Shown here in pieces: positions 27,315-37,678 of a stretch of 64,000 nucleotides of DNA (position 1 is its first letter; every line of letters starts with the position of its first letter). Under the pieces are notes generated by a model. That model did no database searches and had not been told where the DNA came from. It saw only the letters and a list, made by a program, of their open reading frames with translations. Where the stretch lies: NCBI GenBank assembly GCA_963777095.1, contig CAVZOY010000002.1, positions 124,001 to 188,000 of the forward strand, in the 5' to 3' direction. The translations under genes were made by a program, and so were the position numbers. This DNA comes from CAVZOY01 sp963777095. Lineage in GTDB: Bacteria; Actinomycetota; Actinomycetes; Mycobacteriales; Geodermatophilaceae.

Positions 27315-28216
27315 CCGGCAGGCCCACCCCGTCCCGCGCCCCGCAGCCGGGGGCGGATGCGGCCGACCCGCCGCCGGGCGACGTGACGGTCGTGGTCGCC
27401 AGCCGCAACCGGCGCACCGACCTGCTGGCCTCGCTCCCGCGGCACGAGGCTCCGGTGATCCTCGTCGACAACGCCTCGACCGACGGCACGGTGGACGCCG
27501 TCCGCGCGACGCACCCCGCCGTCACGGTGCTGCCGCAGGCCCGCAACCTCGGTGCGGCGGGGCGCACGCTGGGCGTCGCCCGGGCCGGCACACCCTTCGT
27601 GGCCTTCGCCGACGACGACTCCTGGTGGGCGCCCGGCGACCTCGCCCGGGCAGTCGGGATCATGCGGGCGCACCCCCGCCTGGCCGTCCTCAACGCCCGC
27701 ATCCTGGTCGGTCCCGAGGAACGGCTCGACCCGCTCTGCGCGGAGATGTCCGCCAGCCCCCTGGGCACGCCGCCGGACCTGCCCGGTCCCGCGCTGATGG
27801 GCTTCGTCGCCTGCGGGGCGATGGTGCGTGCCGAGGCGTTCACCGCCGTCGGGGGCTTCGACCCCGTGGTGCGCTTCCCAGGGGAGGAGGAGCGACTGGC
27901 GCTCGACCTGGCGGCGACCGGCTGGGGCATCGCCTACGTCGACGCGGTCACCGTGCACCACCACCCCTCCCCCGCCCGCCACTCCCCGTCGCAGCGGCAG
28001 GTCGCCGTCTGGCGCAGCCGGCTGCTCACGGCGGTCATGCGCCTGCCGGTCCCGCAGGTGGCACGCACCGTGCGCGACGCCCTGGCCGCCGGAGCGCCCG
28101 GCCGCGCCGGCATCCGCGGCGCGCTGCCCGACCTCGGCGCCGCGCTGCGACGCCGGCGCGTGGTCCCGCGGCGTGTGCTCGCCGACCTCCGGCGCCTCGC
28201 CGACGCCGCCGGCTGA
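27311..28216 (+). CDS. Glycosyltransferase family 2
   Basis: A 301-residue GT-A fold enzyme. VTVVVASRNRRTDLLASLPR opens the domain; VILVDNASTDGTVDAVRATH binds the nucleotide, FVAFADDDSWWAPGDLARAV carries the DxD metal motif, and FDPVVRFPGEEERLALDLAA is the acceptor-side acidic motif. A helical C-terminal region follows (VWRSRLLTAVMRLP). GTG 27311 overlaps the preceding stop by GTGA, so four genes are translationally coupled. The sugar and acceptor cannot be told from sequence. Confidence 0.88.
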   Translation: MTGRPTPSRAPQPGADAADPPPGDVTVVVASRNRRTDLLASLPRHEAPVILVDNASTDGTVDAVRATHPAVTVLPQARNLGAAGRTLGVARAGTPFVAFADDDSWWAPGDLARAVGIMRAHPRLAVLNARILVGPEERLDPLCAEMSASPLGTPPDLPGPALMGFVACGAMVRAEAFTAVGGFDPVVRFPGEEERLALDLAATGWGIAYVDAVTVHHHPSPARHSPSQRQVAVWRSRLLTAVMRLPVPQVARTVRDALAAGAPGRAGIRGALPDLGAALRRRRVVPRRVLADLRRLADAAG

Positions 28217-28283
28217 TCGCGCGCCGCGACCGGCCGGGGAGGGTGTCCACCGGCGGCGCCGGACCGTGCCGCATGCTGGCGGG

Positions 28284-28982
28284 GTGACGTTCCCCCGCCC
28301 GGTCCGCCGGCTGGTGCAGCTCTACGCCGGGCTCGCCCTCTACGGCGCCTCGATGGCGCTGCTGGTCCGCGCGTCGCTGGGTGTCATGCCGTGGGACGTC
28401 CTGCACCAGGGACTGGCCCGGCAGCTGGACTGGTCGCTCGGCGCCGTGACCGTGCTCGTCGGAGCGCTCGTGCTGCTGGCCTGGGTGCCGCTGCGGCAGC
28501 GTCCGGGGCTCGGCACGGTGAGCAACGTCGTGGTCATCGGCATCGCGGTCGACGCGACGCTCGCCGTCCTCCCCGAGCTGGACGCGCTGCCCGGACGGAT
28601 CGGCCTCGCCGTCGCGGGCATCGTGCTCAACGCGGTCGCCACCGCTGCCTACATCGGTGTGCACCTCGGGCCCGGCCCGCGCGACGGCCTGATGACCGGG
28701 CTGGTCCGGCGCACCGGCGGCTCCGTACGCGTCGTCCGCACCGCCATCGAGGTCGCCGTCGTCGCGCTGGGCTGGGCCCTGGGCGGCACGCTCGGCCTCG
28801 CCACCGCCGCCTACGCCCTGGCCATCGGGCCGCTGGTGCACCTGCTGCTCCCCCGGCTGTCCGTCCGGCTGCCGGAGCCGGCCAGGCCTCAGACCGCGCA
28901 GGCCACGCAGGTGCGCGCCGAAGGGCGGGCCGCCAGCCGCTCCGCCGGGATCGGCCGGCCGCAGACCTCGCAGACGCCGTAG
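28284..28982 (+). CDS. YczE/YyaS/YitT-like membrane protein
   Basis: A 232-residue integral membrane protein, with the family start LYAGLALYGASMALLVRAS and MPWDVLHQGLARQLDWSLG and then four more hydrophobic segments, ending in LATAAYALAIGPLVHLLLP. YczE relatives are found next to transport and lipopeptide genes in Bacillus, but no activity is established. The last 30 codons, after the final helix, overlap the convergent traR gene, so the true functional end may be nearer 28890. GTG 28284 lacks a clear ribosome site. Confidence 0.75.
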   Translation: MTFPRPVRRLVQLYAGLALYGASMALLVRASLGVMPWDVLHQGLARQLDWSLGAVTVLVGALVLLAWVPLRQRPGLGTVSNVVVIGIAVDATLAVLPELDALPGRIGLAVAGIVLNAVATAAYIGVHLGPGPRDGLMTGLVRRTGGSVRVVRTAIEVAVVALGWALGGTLGLATAAYALAIGPLVHLLLPRLSVRLPEPARPQTAQATQVRAEGRAASRSAGIGRPQTSQTP

Positions 28983-29215
28983 CCGCCGGTCTCGCGCCGC
29001 TCCAGCGCGGCCTCGACGTCGGCGAGCCGGCGGCGGGCGGCGTCGAGCAGGGCGACGACCTGCTGCCTCTCGAAGGCGATCGTGGCGCCCTCGGGGTCGT
29101 GCTCGTCGTCGGCGTTGGACGAGCGGGACGCCGCGACGACGGCGTCGAACTCCCGCGTCAGCGACTCGACCTGTGCGCGGACGGCGTCCCGCTCGGCCAG
29201 CAGCGGATCGGTCAT
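28889..29215 (-). CDS. TraR/DksA family zinc-finger protein
   Basis: A 108-residue protein with an N-terminal coiled coil (LLAERDAVRAQVESLTREFD) and a C-terminal four-cysteine zinc finger (YGVCEVCGRPIPAERL, ARTCVACA). DksA-like proteins bind RNA polymerase through its secondary channel. Whether this short actinobacterial form does so is not known. The ATG overlaps the stop of the upstream methyltransferase (ATGA), placing it third in a coupled minus-strand run. Confidence 0.85.
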   Translation of the reverse strand: MTDPLLAERDAVRAQVESLTREFDAVVAASRSSNADDEHDPEGATIAFERQQVVALLDAARRRLADVEAALERRETGGYGVCEVCGRPIPAERLAARPSARTCVACAV

Positions 29216-29847
29216 CGGTCGCGCCGCAGCAGCCGCAGCGACCCGGTGCCCGGCAGCTCCGTGAAGTCGCCGGAGGCGAGCACGCGGCGGTAGACGCCGA
29301 AGGGCGCCTGCCCGCCGTCGGCCGGGTCGGGGAACACGTCGTGGATGGCCAGCGTGCCGCCGACGGCGAGGTGACCCACCCAGGCGTCCTGGTCGCGCCG
29401 CGCGGACTCCTCGGTGTGGCTGCCGTCGAGGAAGAGCAGTGCCAGCGGCGTCGACCACAGCCCCGCGACCACCTCGGAGCGGCCGACGACGGCGACGACG
29501 AGATCCTCGGCGCCCGCGTCGACGACCGTGCGGCGGAAGCCGGGCAGCGTGTCGATCCGGCCCGAGTGCGGATCGACCAGGGACGGGTCGTGGTACTCCC
29601 AGCCCGGCTGGTGCTCCTCCGAGCCCCGGTGGTGGTCGACCGTCACCACCCGCCGACCGGTCTCCCGGGCGGCCGCGGCGAGGTAGAGCGCCGACTTGCC
29701 GAGCCAGCTGCCCACCTCCAGCAGCGGTCCGACGACGGTGACCGCCCGCGCGGCGTCGTAGAGGGCACGACCCTCGTCGGCGGGCAGAAAGCCGGGCGCG
29801 GCCTCCGCGGCGGACAGCAGGTCGGCCGCCGGCGGGGTCGCCGTCAT
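29212..29847 (-). CDS. Class I SAM-dependent methyltransferase (Methyltransf_24 type)
   Basis: A 211-residue protein. The SAM site is VVGPLLEVGSWLGKSALYLA. VVTVDHHRGSEEHQPGWEYH and STPLALLFLDGSHTEESARR follow, with the acidic metal-site pattern FLDGSH typical of the Methyltransf_24 group (cephalosporin hydroxylase-like and O-methyltransferase-like). No known product pathway is adjacent. It overlaps both neighbours by four bases, the yibE/F stop upstream and the traR start downstream. Confidence 0.83.
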   Translation of the reverse strand: MTATPPAADLLSAAEAAPGFLPADEGRALYDAARAVTVVGPLLEVGSWLGKSALYLAAAARETGRRVVTVDHHRGSEEHQPGWEYHDPSLVDPHSGRIDTLPGFRRTVVDAGAEDLVVAVVGRSEVVAGLWSTPLALLFLDGSHTEESARRDQDAWVGHLAVGGTLAIHDVFPDPADGGQAPFGVYRRVLASGDFTELPGTGSLRLLRRDR

Positions 29848-31099
29848 CGGGCGAACCGCGCGCGCAGCGCGGCGATCCGCCGTTCCGGGGCCGCGCCGGC
29901 CTGCGTGCCGGCCGCGGTCGCGAAGAACGCGCCGACCGCGGTCGTCACGGGGACGGCGAGCACGAGCGCGATGGAGCCGACCAGCGTCCGCAGCACCTCC
30001 TCGGCCAGCACCGACGACGTGATGGTCACCCACGCAGGCTGCGGGTAGATGTCGAAGAGGATCAGCAGCGGGAGCGCGGCGCCGGCGTAGGCGAAGACCA
30101 GCGTGTAGACCGTCGAGGCGATGTGGTCGCGGCCGATCGCCATCCCGCGGGTGTAGAGCTGCCTCCACGTCGTGTCGGGAGACGCTTCGCGCAGCTGCCA
30201 GATCGCCGACGCCTGGGTGATCGTCACGTCGTTGAGCACGCCGAGACCCGCGACGACGATCCCTGCCAGCACCAGACCGGAGAAGTTCAGCGTCGGGTCG
30301 AACGTGTTCAGCTGCACGGTCTCCTCGCTGGTCAGCCCCGTCAGCCGGGCGGTGTCGACCGAGATCGAACCCAGCACCGCGACAAGGGTGAGTCCGAACA
30401 GAGTGCCGATGAGTGCCGTCGTCGTCCGTGCGGAGAAGCCGTGTGCCAGATAGAGGACGACGAACATGATCGCTGACGCCCCGACCAGCGTCACGAGCCC
30501 CGGGGACTCACCGGCGAGGATTCCCGGGAGCACGAAACGCAGCAGGATGAAGAAGGCGAAACCGAGCCCCACCAGCGCGGCGAGTCCTCGCAGCCGGGCG
30601 ACGACGGTGACGACGACGGCGAAGGCGATCGAGAAGCCCAGGATCGGCACGTCGCGCTCGTAGTCGAAGAAGTTGTAGGCCGGACCTCCCTCCGCTCCGG
30701 CATCCCGGCTGAGGACGAAGACGTCACCCTCCTCGACGCCCGCCGGCCACGACATCCGGCGACAGCCCGATGAGCGTGAAATCTCCTTCCCCCGGTCCCT
30801 CCAGCAGCTCCACGACGGCGCACTGCTCGGCCTGCTGCGCAGGCCTCCAGGGACACGACCCTGGCGTCCGGGTAGGTGATGCCCGGTGGCACCGCCGCCT
30901 CGGCGGCAACCTGCGCAGGAGAGTCGTCGTCCCCCGGCCACAGGACGACGAGGCCGATCAGGGTCCCGAGCCCGGCGGGTACCAGGAGCAGCAGCATCAA
31001 CCAGACGGCCCGGCGCCGGCGGAGGAGGACCTCCGGGCTCGGCGGCGGCGCGTCCGGGTCGGGCCCGTGGACGTGGTCGTGCGCGGGGCGGGAAGGCAC
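29844..31099 (-). pseudogene. YibE/F family membrane protein (frameshifted)
   Basis: About 417 residues. The N-terminus is MPSRPAHDHVHGPDPDAPPP, then one helix (AVWLMLLLLVPAGLGTLIG), an extracellular domain including EQCAVVELLEGPGEGDFTLI and YNFFDYERDVPILGFSIAF, and seven to eight membrane helices with the conserved signature LNDVTITQASAIWQLREASP. The function of YibE/F is unknown. Two frame changes near 30840 and 30755 separate the N-terminal part. GTG 31099 is preceded by TAGCCT six bases upstream, consistent with a leaderless message. Confidence 0.8.
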
Positions 31100-31155
31100 C
31101 CGGTCAGGCTAGGAGGCGCCGCACCGTCGGCCGCCGCCGACACCAGGACCGCGGG

Positions 31156-31547
31156 TCAGCCGGCGCTGTCCTGCGTCTCCTGGATGGTGAACCGGTGCCA
31201 CAGGCCGGTCAGCTGCAGCGGCCGGACGACCGTGGCCGGCGGGGCGACCAGCACCAGCTCGATGGCCCGGGGAGCGGCCAGCTTGAGCAACTGGACCAGG
31301 ACGGCGACGCCCGCGGAGTTGACGAACGTGATGCCCCGCAGGTCCAGGTCGATGCGGTGGAGGGTCGGCTGGGCCAGCAGCAGGTCGGTGACCTCACGGA
31401 CCATCGGACGACGCGCCGCGTCCGTGAGCTCCCCGACGACCGTGACCCGGACGGTGTCCCCGTGGAGGTCGACGGCGACGGTCGGGGCGCTGTGCTCGTC
31501 CGGGCGATCGGCTGGTGCGTGCCCGGCTGCTGCTCGCTGGACTCCAT
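31156..31547 (-). pseudogene. STAS domain protein, anti-anti-sigma-like (one frameshift)
   Basis: About 130 residues. The STAS fold is VDLHGDTVRVTVVGELTDAA, LHRIDLDLRGITFVNSAGVA with the serine of the phosphorylation site (NSAG), and VLVQLLKLAAPRAIELVLVA. Such proteins bind and release anti-sigma kinases of the SpoIIAB/RsbW type. The best start is ATG 31547 (MESSEQQPGTHQPIA), joined to the domain by a shift near 31500. It faces an hsp20 gene whose promoter looks SigF-like. No RsbW kinase is in view. Confidence 0.8.
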
Positions 31548-31625
31548 GACCGCACCGTGCCCGCCACGGACGGAATTCACTCGTTCCGCATCGACTGCTC
31601 GCCGGACAGGGTCCGCAGACACGAT

Positions 31626-31653
31626 GTTTACCGGAGTGCCAGATGCGAGGTAT
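31626..31653 (+). promoter_or_regulatory. SigF/SigB-type stress promoter of hsp20
   Basis: GTTTAC at 31626-31631, a 16-base spacer, then AGGTAT at 31648-31653. This is one base off the mycobacterial SigF consensus GTTT - 15/17 - GGGTAT. The predicted start near 31660 gives a leader of about 70 bases. Confidence 0.6.
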
Positions 31654-31728
31654 TCTCCAGTCGCCGATAGAGGTTCTGCCTCGAGGCGCCACCGCCAACA
31701 GCACGACCACAGGAGGTTGGAAGTCATC

Positions 31729-32229
31729 ATGCTGACCGCCTACGACCCGTTCGCCGGCAGCAACGCCGCCTTCCGGGCGCTGGACCAGCTGGTCGGCCGC
31801 TCGGGATCCGCGACGGCCCGCCCGCTCTCCGGCATGCCGATGGACGCCTACCGCGTCGGCGACAACTTCGTCGCCCACTTCGACCTGCCCGGCGTCGACC
31901 CCGGCTCGATCGACCTGTCGGTGGAGGGCGCCACCCTCACCGTGAGCGCCGAGCGATCCGTACCGCAGCTCGAGAACGCCGAGTGGGCCATCGCCGAGCG
32001 GCCGTACGGCAGCTACACCCGACAGCTGGTCCTGGGCAGGAGCCTGGACACCGACCGGCTGGAGGCGAGCTACCACGACGGCGTGCTCACGATCAGCATC
32101 CCGGTCGCCGAGAAGGCCCGCGCCCGCAAGATCCAGGTGACCCGCGCCGACGCGCCGGCCGCCGTGGAGGCCCGCACCATCGAGGGCGAGGCGGGGCAGT
32201 CCTCGGAGCAGAAGGCTGTCAAGGCCTGA
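31729..32229 (+). CDS. Hsp20/alpha-crystallin small heat shock protein
   Basis: A 166-residue ATP-independent chaperone that holds unfolding proteins. The alpha-crystallin domain spans about 40-135: FVAHFDLPGVDPGSIDLSVE, LTVSAERSVPQ, YGSYTRQLVLGRSLDTDRLE and the strand ASYHDGVLTISIPVAE. A short acidic tail follows. AGGAGG lies 12 bases before the ATG, a long but usable spacing. The gene is preceded by a SigF-like promoter and followed by a very strong hairpin, then a MerR-type regulator. Confidence 0.92.
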   Translation: MLTAYDPFAGSNAAFRALDQLVGRSGSATARPLSGMPMDAYRVGDNFVAHFDLPGVDPGSIDLSVEGATLTVSAERSVPQLENAEWAIAERPYGSYTRQLVLGRSLDTDRLEASYHDGVLTISIPVAEKARARKIQVTRADAPAAVEARTIEGEAGQSSEQKAVKA

Positions 32230-32243
32230 CCCGACCCGTCCGA

Positions 32244-32277
32244 CGAGGGGCCGGGCCCGGACGGGTCCGGCCCCTCG
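32244..32277 (+). terminator. Strong hairpin between hsp20 and merR
   Basis: A 15-pair stem, CGAGGGGCCGGGCCC against GGGTCCGGCCCCTCG with one G-T pair, and a GGAC loop, 14 bases after the hsp20 stop. It probably ends the hsp20 message or attenuates read-through into the regulator gene. Confidence 0.85.
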
Positions 32278-32312
32278 CCGTCTCCGCCGCCGTCCCTGGA
32301 GGTGTTCCACCG

Positions 32313-32648
32313 ATGAGCACACCGACAACCGACGGCGATCCCCTGCGCCGACTCGACGACCCCGACTTCCCGACCCTCACCATGAGCCAGGCCGCGGAGC
32401 TGCTCGGCGTGCAGGCCGCCTTCCTGCGCAGCCTCGACGCGGCCGGGATCCTCGAGCCGTACCGCTCCACGGGCGGCCACCGCCGTTACTCCCGCGCCCA
32501 GCTGGAGCTCGCCACACGGCTCCGCGAGCTCCTCGACGACGGGCACACCCTCGCCTCGGCCGGGGTCATCCTCACGCTCCAGGACGAGCTGGCCGACGCC
32601 CGCGCGGACGCCGACCGGCTGCGGACCGAGCGGGATCGGCGGACCTGA
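32313..32648 (+). CDS. MerR family regulator, HspR-like
   Basis: A 111-residue protein. The MerR helix-turn-helix and wing are LTMSQAAELLGVQAAFLRSL and EPYRSTGGHRRYSRAQLELA; a short coiled coil (LQDELADARADADRLRTERD) serves for dimerisation. There is no effector domain, as in HspR, which represses heat-shock operons. It follows hsp20 directly, so control of that gene is likely, although no HAIR-type inverted repeat was found upstream. GGAGG is placed about ten bases before the ATG. Confidence 0.85.
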   Translation: MSTPTTDGDPLRRLDDPDFPTLTMSQAAELLGVQAAFLRSLDAAGILEPYRSTGGHRRYSRAQLELATRLRELLDDGHTLASAGVILTLQDELADARADADRLRTERDRRT

Positions 32649-32661
32649 GAGCCTTGCCGCC

Positions 32662-32679
32662 ATTACCCTAGGGGGGTAT
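32662..32679. promoter_or_regulatory. CsoR operator overlapping the csoR promoter
   Basis: ATTACCCTAGGGGGGTAT is an imperfect palindrome with the C-run/G-run pattern of CsoR-type copper operators. TATGGT at 32677-32682, a good -10 element, overlaps its right arm, so bound CsoR would block RNA polymerase. Confidence 0.65.
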
Positions 32680-32998
32680 GGTGACCGTCGTGCACGACGA
32701 GGCGACCCCCACGACCGGCCACGGCTACATCCAGCGCAAGGACGACTACCTCAAGCGGTTGCGCCGCATCGAGGGGCAGGCGCGCGGACTGCAGCGGATG
32801 GTCGAGGACGAGAAGTACTGCATCGACATCCTGACCCAGGTCTCGGCCATGACGAAGGCACTCCAGTCGGTCGCGCTGGGGCTGCTCGACGAGCACCTGA
32901 GCCACTGCGTCGCCGGAGCCGCGGCCGCCGGCGGCCGGGAGGCCGACGAGAAGATCCGCGAGGCGTCGGAGGCCATCGCCCGCCTCGTCCGTTCCTGA
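32678..32998 (+). CDS. csoR: CsoR copper-sensing repressor
   Basis: A 106-residue all-helical repressor that releases DNA when Cu(I) binds. The Cys-His-Cys copper site is complete: DEKYCIDILTQVSAMTKALQ followed by LLDEHLSHCV. The DNA-binding face includes YLKRLRRIEGQARGLQRMVE. ATG 32678 lies inside the operator and the -10 element; GTG 32690 stands exactly seven bases after TATGGT and may be the real start of a leaderless message. It heads a copper unit with copZ, a secreted protein and copA. Confidence 0.9.
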   Translation: MVTVVHDEATPTTGHGYIQRKDDYLKRLRRIEGQARGLQRMVEDEKYCIDILTQVSAMTKALQSVALGLLDEHLSHCVAGAAAAGGREADEKIREASEAIARLVRS

Positions 32999-33039
32999 CC
33001 GTTCCACCGGTCCCCGCCGCTCATTCCGAGGAGTCCCCC

Positions 33040-33252
33040 ATGACCACCAGCACCTACACCGTCACCGGCATGACCTGCGGGCACTGCGTCAACGCGGTGA
33101 CCGAGGAGGTCACCCAGGTCCCCGGCGTCACCGCCGTGGACGTCGACCTCGCCAGCGGCCGGCTGACGGTCACCAGCGACGCGCCGGTCGACGACGACGC
33201 CGTGCGTGCCGCGGTCGACGAGGCCGGGTACGAGCTGGCCGGCTCGGCATGA
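33040..33252 (+). CDS. copZ: Copper chaperone CopZ (HMA domain)
   Basis: A 70-residue single heavy-metal-associated domain with the copper-binding loop GMTCGHC at residues 10-16 and the ferredoxin-like fold pattern VTEEVTQVPGVTAVDVDLAS. It carries Cu(I) to the exporter CopA. Its stop overlaps the ATG of the next gene (ATGA). GAGG lies eight to nine bases before ATG 33040. Confidence 0.92.
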   Translation: MTTSTYTVTGMTCGHCVNAVTEEVTQVPGVTAVDVDLASGRLTVTSDAPVDDDAVRAAVDEAGYELAGSA

Positions 33253-34152
33253 CCACGCCGGTCCGGCTCGTGCTCTTCGTCGCCGCGCTGGCCGCCGTCT
33301 TCGGGCTCGCCGTCGGGGTCGGAGCGCTCACCGGACCGGTCGGGCCCGCCGTCGCGGAGGAACCGATGGACCGACCACGCAGCAGATGCCGAGGGCGACC
33401 GCACGGCGGAGGCGCGCGCTCCCGCAGCCCACGTCCCGAAGGGGCTGCAGACGTCGCAGGACGGCTACACCCTGGTCCTCGACCGGCCCGCCCTGCCTGC
33501 CGGGACGGCGACCGAGGTGTCGTTCCGCGTGCTCGGCCCCGACGGCCGGCCGCATGACCGAGTACGAGACCAGCCACGACGAGGACCTCCACCTCATCGC
33601 CGTCCGACGCGACCTGACCGGCTTCCAGCACGTGCACCCGGAGCTGGCCGCCGACGGCACCTGGCGGACCCCGCTGGCGCTGACGCCCGGCGAGTGGCGG
33701 GTGTTCGCCGACTTCGTGCCCGCCGGCGGCGAGGGGCTGACGCTCGGCACCGACCTCTCGGTCGCCGGCGCCTACTCCCCCGAGCCGCTGCCCGCCCCGT
33801 CACCGATCGCCGAGGTCGACGGCTACACCGTGACGCTCACCGGCGACCTGGTCGCCGGCCAGCAGACGGAGCTGACGCTCTCCGTCGCGAAGGACGGCCG
33901 GCCGGTCACCGACCTGCAGCCCTACCTCGCCGCCTACGGCCACCTGGTCGTGCTGCGCGACGGCGACCTGGCGTACCTGCACGTGCACCCGACCGGCGAG
34001 CCCGGCGACGGCCGGACGCCGCCCGGCCCGGAGGTCCGGTTCGCCACCACCGCACCGTCGGCGGGTACCTACCGGTTGTTCCTGGACTTCCGGCACGGCG
34101 ATGTCGTCCGCACGGCGCAGTTCACCGCGTCGTCGAGCGTGGACGGCACCCC

Positions 34153-34156
<4 letters not shown>
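33249..34156 (+). pseudogene. Secreted histidine-motif protein of the copper operon (frameshifted)
   Basis: About 300 residues of no family I can name. A signal or anchor helix (RLVLFVAALAAVFGLAVGVG) is followed by a linker and two related domains, each with the motif HL..xR..DL....HVHP: HLIAVRRDLTGFQHVHPELA (about nt 33588-33647) and HLVVLRDGDLAYLHVHPTGE (about nt 33941-34000). The paired HxH motifs in an extracellular protein between copZ and copA suggest copper binding or buffering; this is inference. Two frame changes near 33365 and 33552 are repaired by single-base removal. Start and stop both overlap neighbours (ATGA, GTGA). Confidence 0.65.
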
Positions 34157-36483
<2,327 letters not shown>

Positions 36484-36487
36484 CCCG

Positions 36488-36827
36488 GTGAAGGTGCGCG
36501 CCGTGCTGGTGCGGACGACGGCCCTCGCCGGCGCCGGCGCCGGGCTGGTCCTGCTGGCGCGACCGGAGGCGGCGCTGGCCCGGCTGGCTCCCGAGTACCC
36601 GCGCGAACGGCGGTGGGTGGTCCGCGTGCTCGGCGCCCGGCTGGTCGGCTCAGCACGCGGCGGTGCTCGCCGCGCCCCGGACACCCCTCCTGCGGGCGTC
36701 CGCCGGCGTCGACCTGCTGCACGCGGCGACGATGGTGCCGCTGCTGCGTTCGCCGCGTTACGGCCGCGCCGCACGGATCAGCGGCGCCGCCGCGGCCGTG
36801 TACGGGGTCGGCTCCGCGCTCGCCTGA
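36488..36827 (+). pseudogene. Small membrane protein of unknown function (one frameshift)
   Basis: About 112 residues. It starts VRAVLVRTTALAGAGAGLVL and, after a shift near 36646, continues LLHAATMVPLLRSPRYGRAA to YGVGSALA. It has two or three hydrophobic helices and no known domain. It begins four bases after the copA stop and is probably the last gene of the copper operon, but a link to copper is only positional. Confidence 0.55.
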
Positions 36828-36830
36828 GAG

Positions 36831-37626
36831 TCAGCCGACGGCGCGGTATCCGCGGACGGCGGCGACGTCGCCCACGCAGGGGATAGGCAGCGGGGTCGCG
36901 GTCCGGTCCAGCCGGGAACTCGAACAGGTCCAGCATCAGCTGCAGCGGGTAGGACATGCCCTGGTCGACGGTGCGGACGAGCTCGTCGTCGACGTAGATG
37001 CGCGTCTCGTCCGCCGTCCAGGCAGCGGAGTAGGTGTGCCAGTCGGTGGCGTCGAGAGCCAGCGCGACGTCGGCCATGTCCTCGCGCAGCCGGGGGTCGC
37101 CGTGCGCCTTGACGCCGGTCCGCACCGACGACCCGCCCGGCCCGATGCGGTCGCCGTAGAGCTCGGCGATGCAGATCTCGCCGGCGTCCTCCGGAGCCGT
37201 CTCCTCGAACCCGACCAGCCAGATCGCCAGCATGCCGGTCGGGTCGGCGGAGGCCCGGAGCCGCGCCTCGACCAGGCCCTCGCTCGGGGTGAACAGCCGC
37301 CGCGGGGGCTGCGGCGTCCGCACCTCCAGGTCGGACCGGTGGCGATGCGTCCCGCGGTCGGACCCCGCCGGGCCGGAGAACGAGCCGGTCTGCACGTTCG
37401 ACACCCGCAGCTCGCCGTCCTCCGGCCGCCAGGCGGGCTGATCGGCGTCGATCCGGAGCCGCAGCCACCCAGGCCGGAGCTCGTACCGCGCCGCCGACCG
37501 GTCCGGCGTCGTCCACTGCGGGAGGTAGTGCGGCACCCACCGCGCTTCGTCGAGCGCCGGGCCCTCGAAGTCCTCGGCGAACACGAGCTCGTAGTCCGAG
37601 CGGTCGAGAGCCGTCACTCCCGACAT
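36831..37626 (-). pseudogene. Glycoside hydrolase family 16-like protein (frameshift near the 3' end)
   Basis: About 264 residues of concanavalin-like beta-sandwich. VFAEDFEGPALDEARWVPHY opens the domain; FTPSEGLVEARLRASADPTG and WTADETRIYVDDELVRTVDQ are typical GH16 strands. The catalytic strand reads EICIAELYGDR: both glutamates of the E-I-D-x-x-E motif are present, but the middle Asp is Cys. No signal peptide is seen, unusual for a glucanase. The last codons shift frame near 36888 and end RGYRAVG at 36831. ATG 37626 or GTG 37617 is the start. Confidence 0.75.
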
Positions 37627-37678
37627 CTTTCCGGCGCCGGGGCGGCATGGAGTGACGACCTGCGTCGTTGGGCAGGAC

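Noticed and set aside
31548..31728. HAIR (HspR) operator upstream of hsp20
   Set aside because: No CTTGAGT-N7-ACTCAAG-like dyad is present; the region instead shows a SigF-like promoter.
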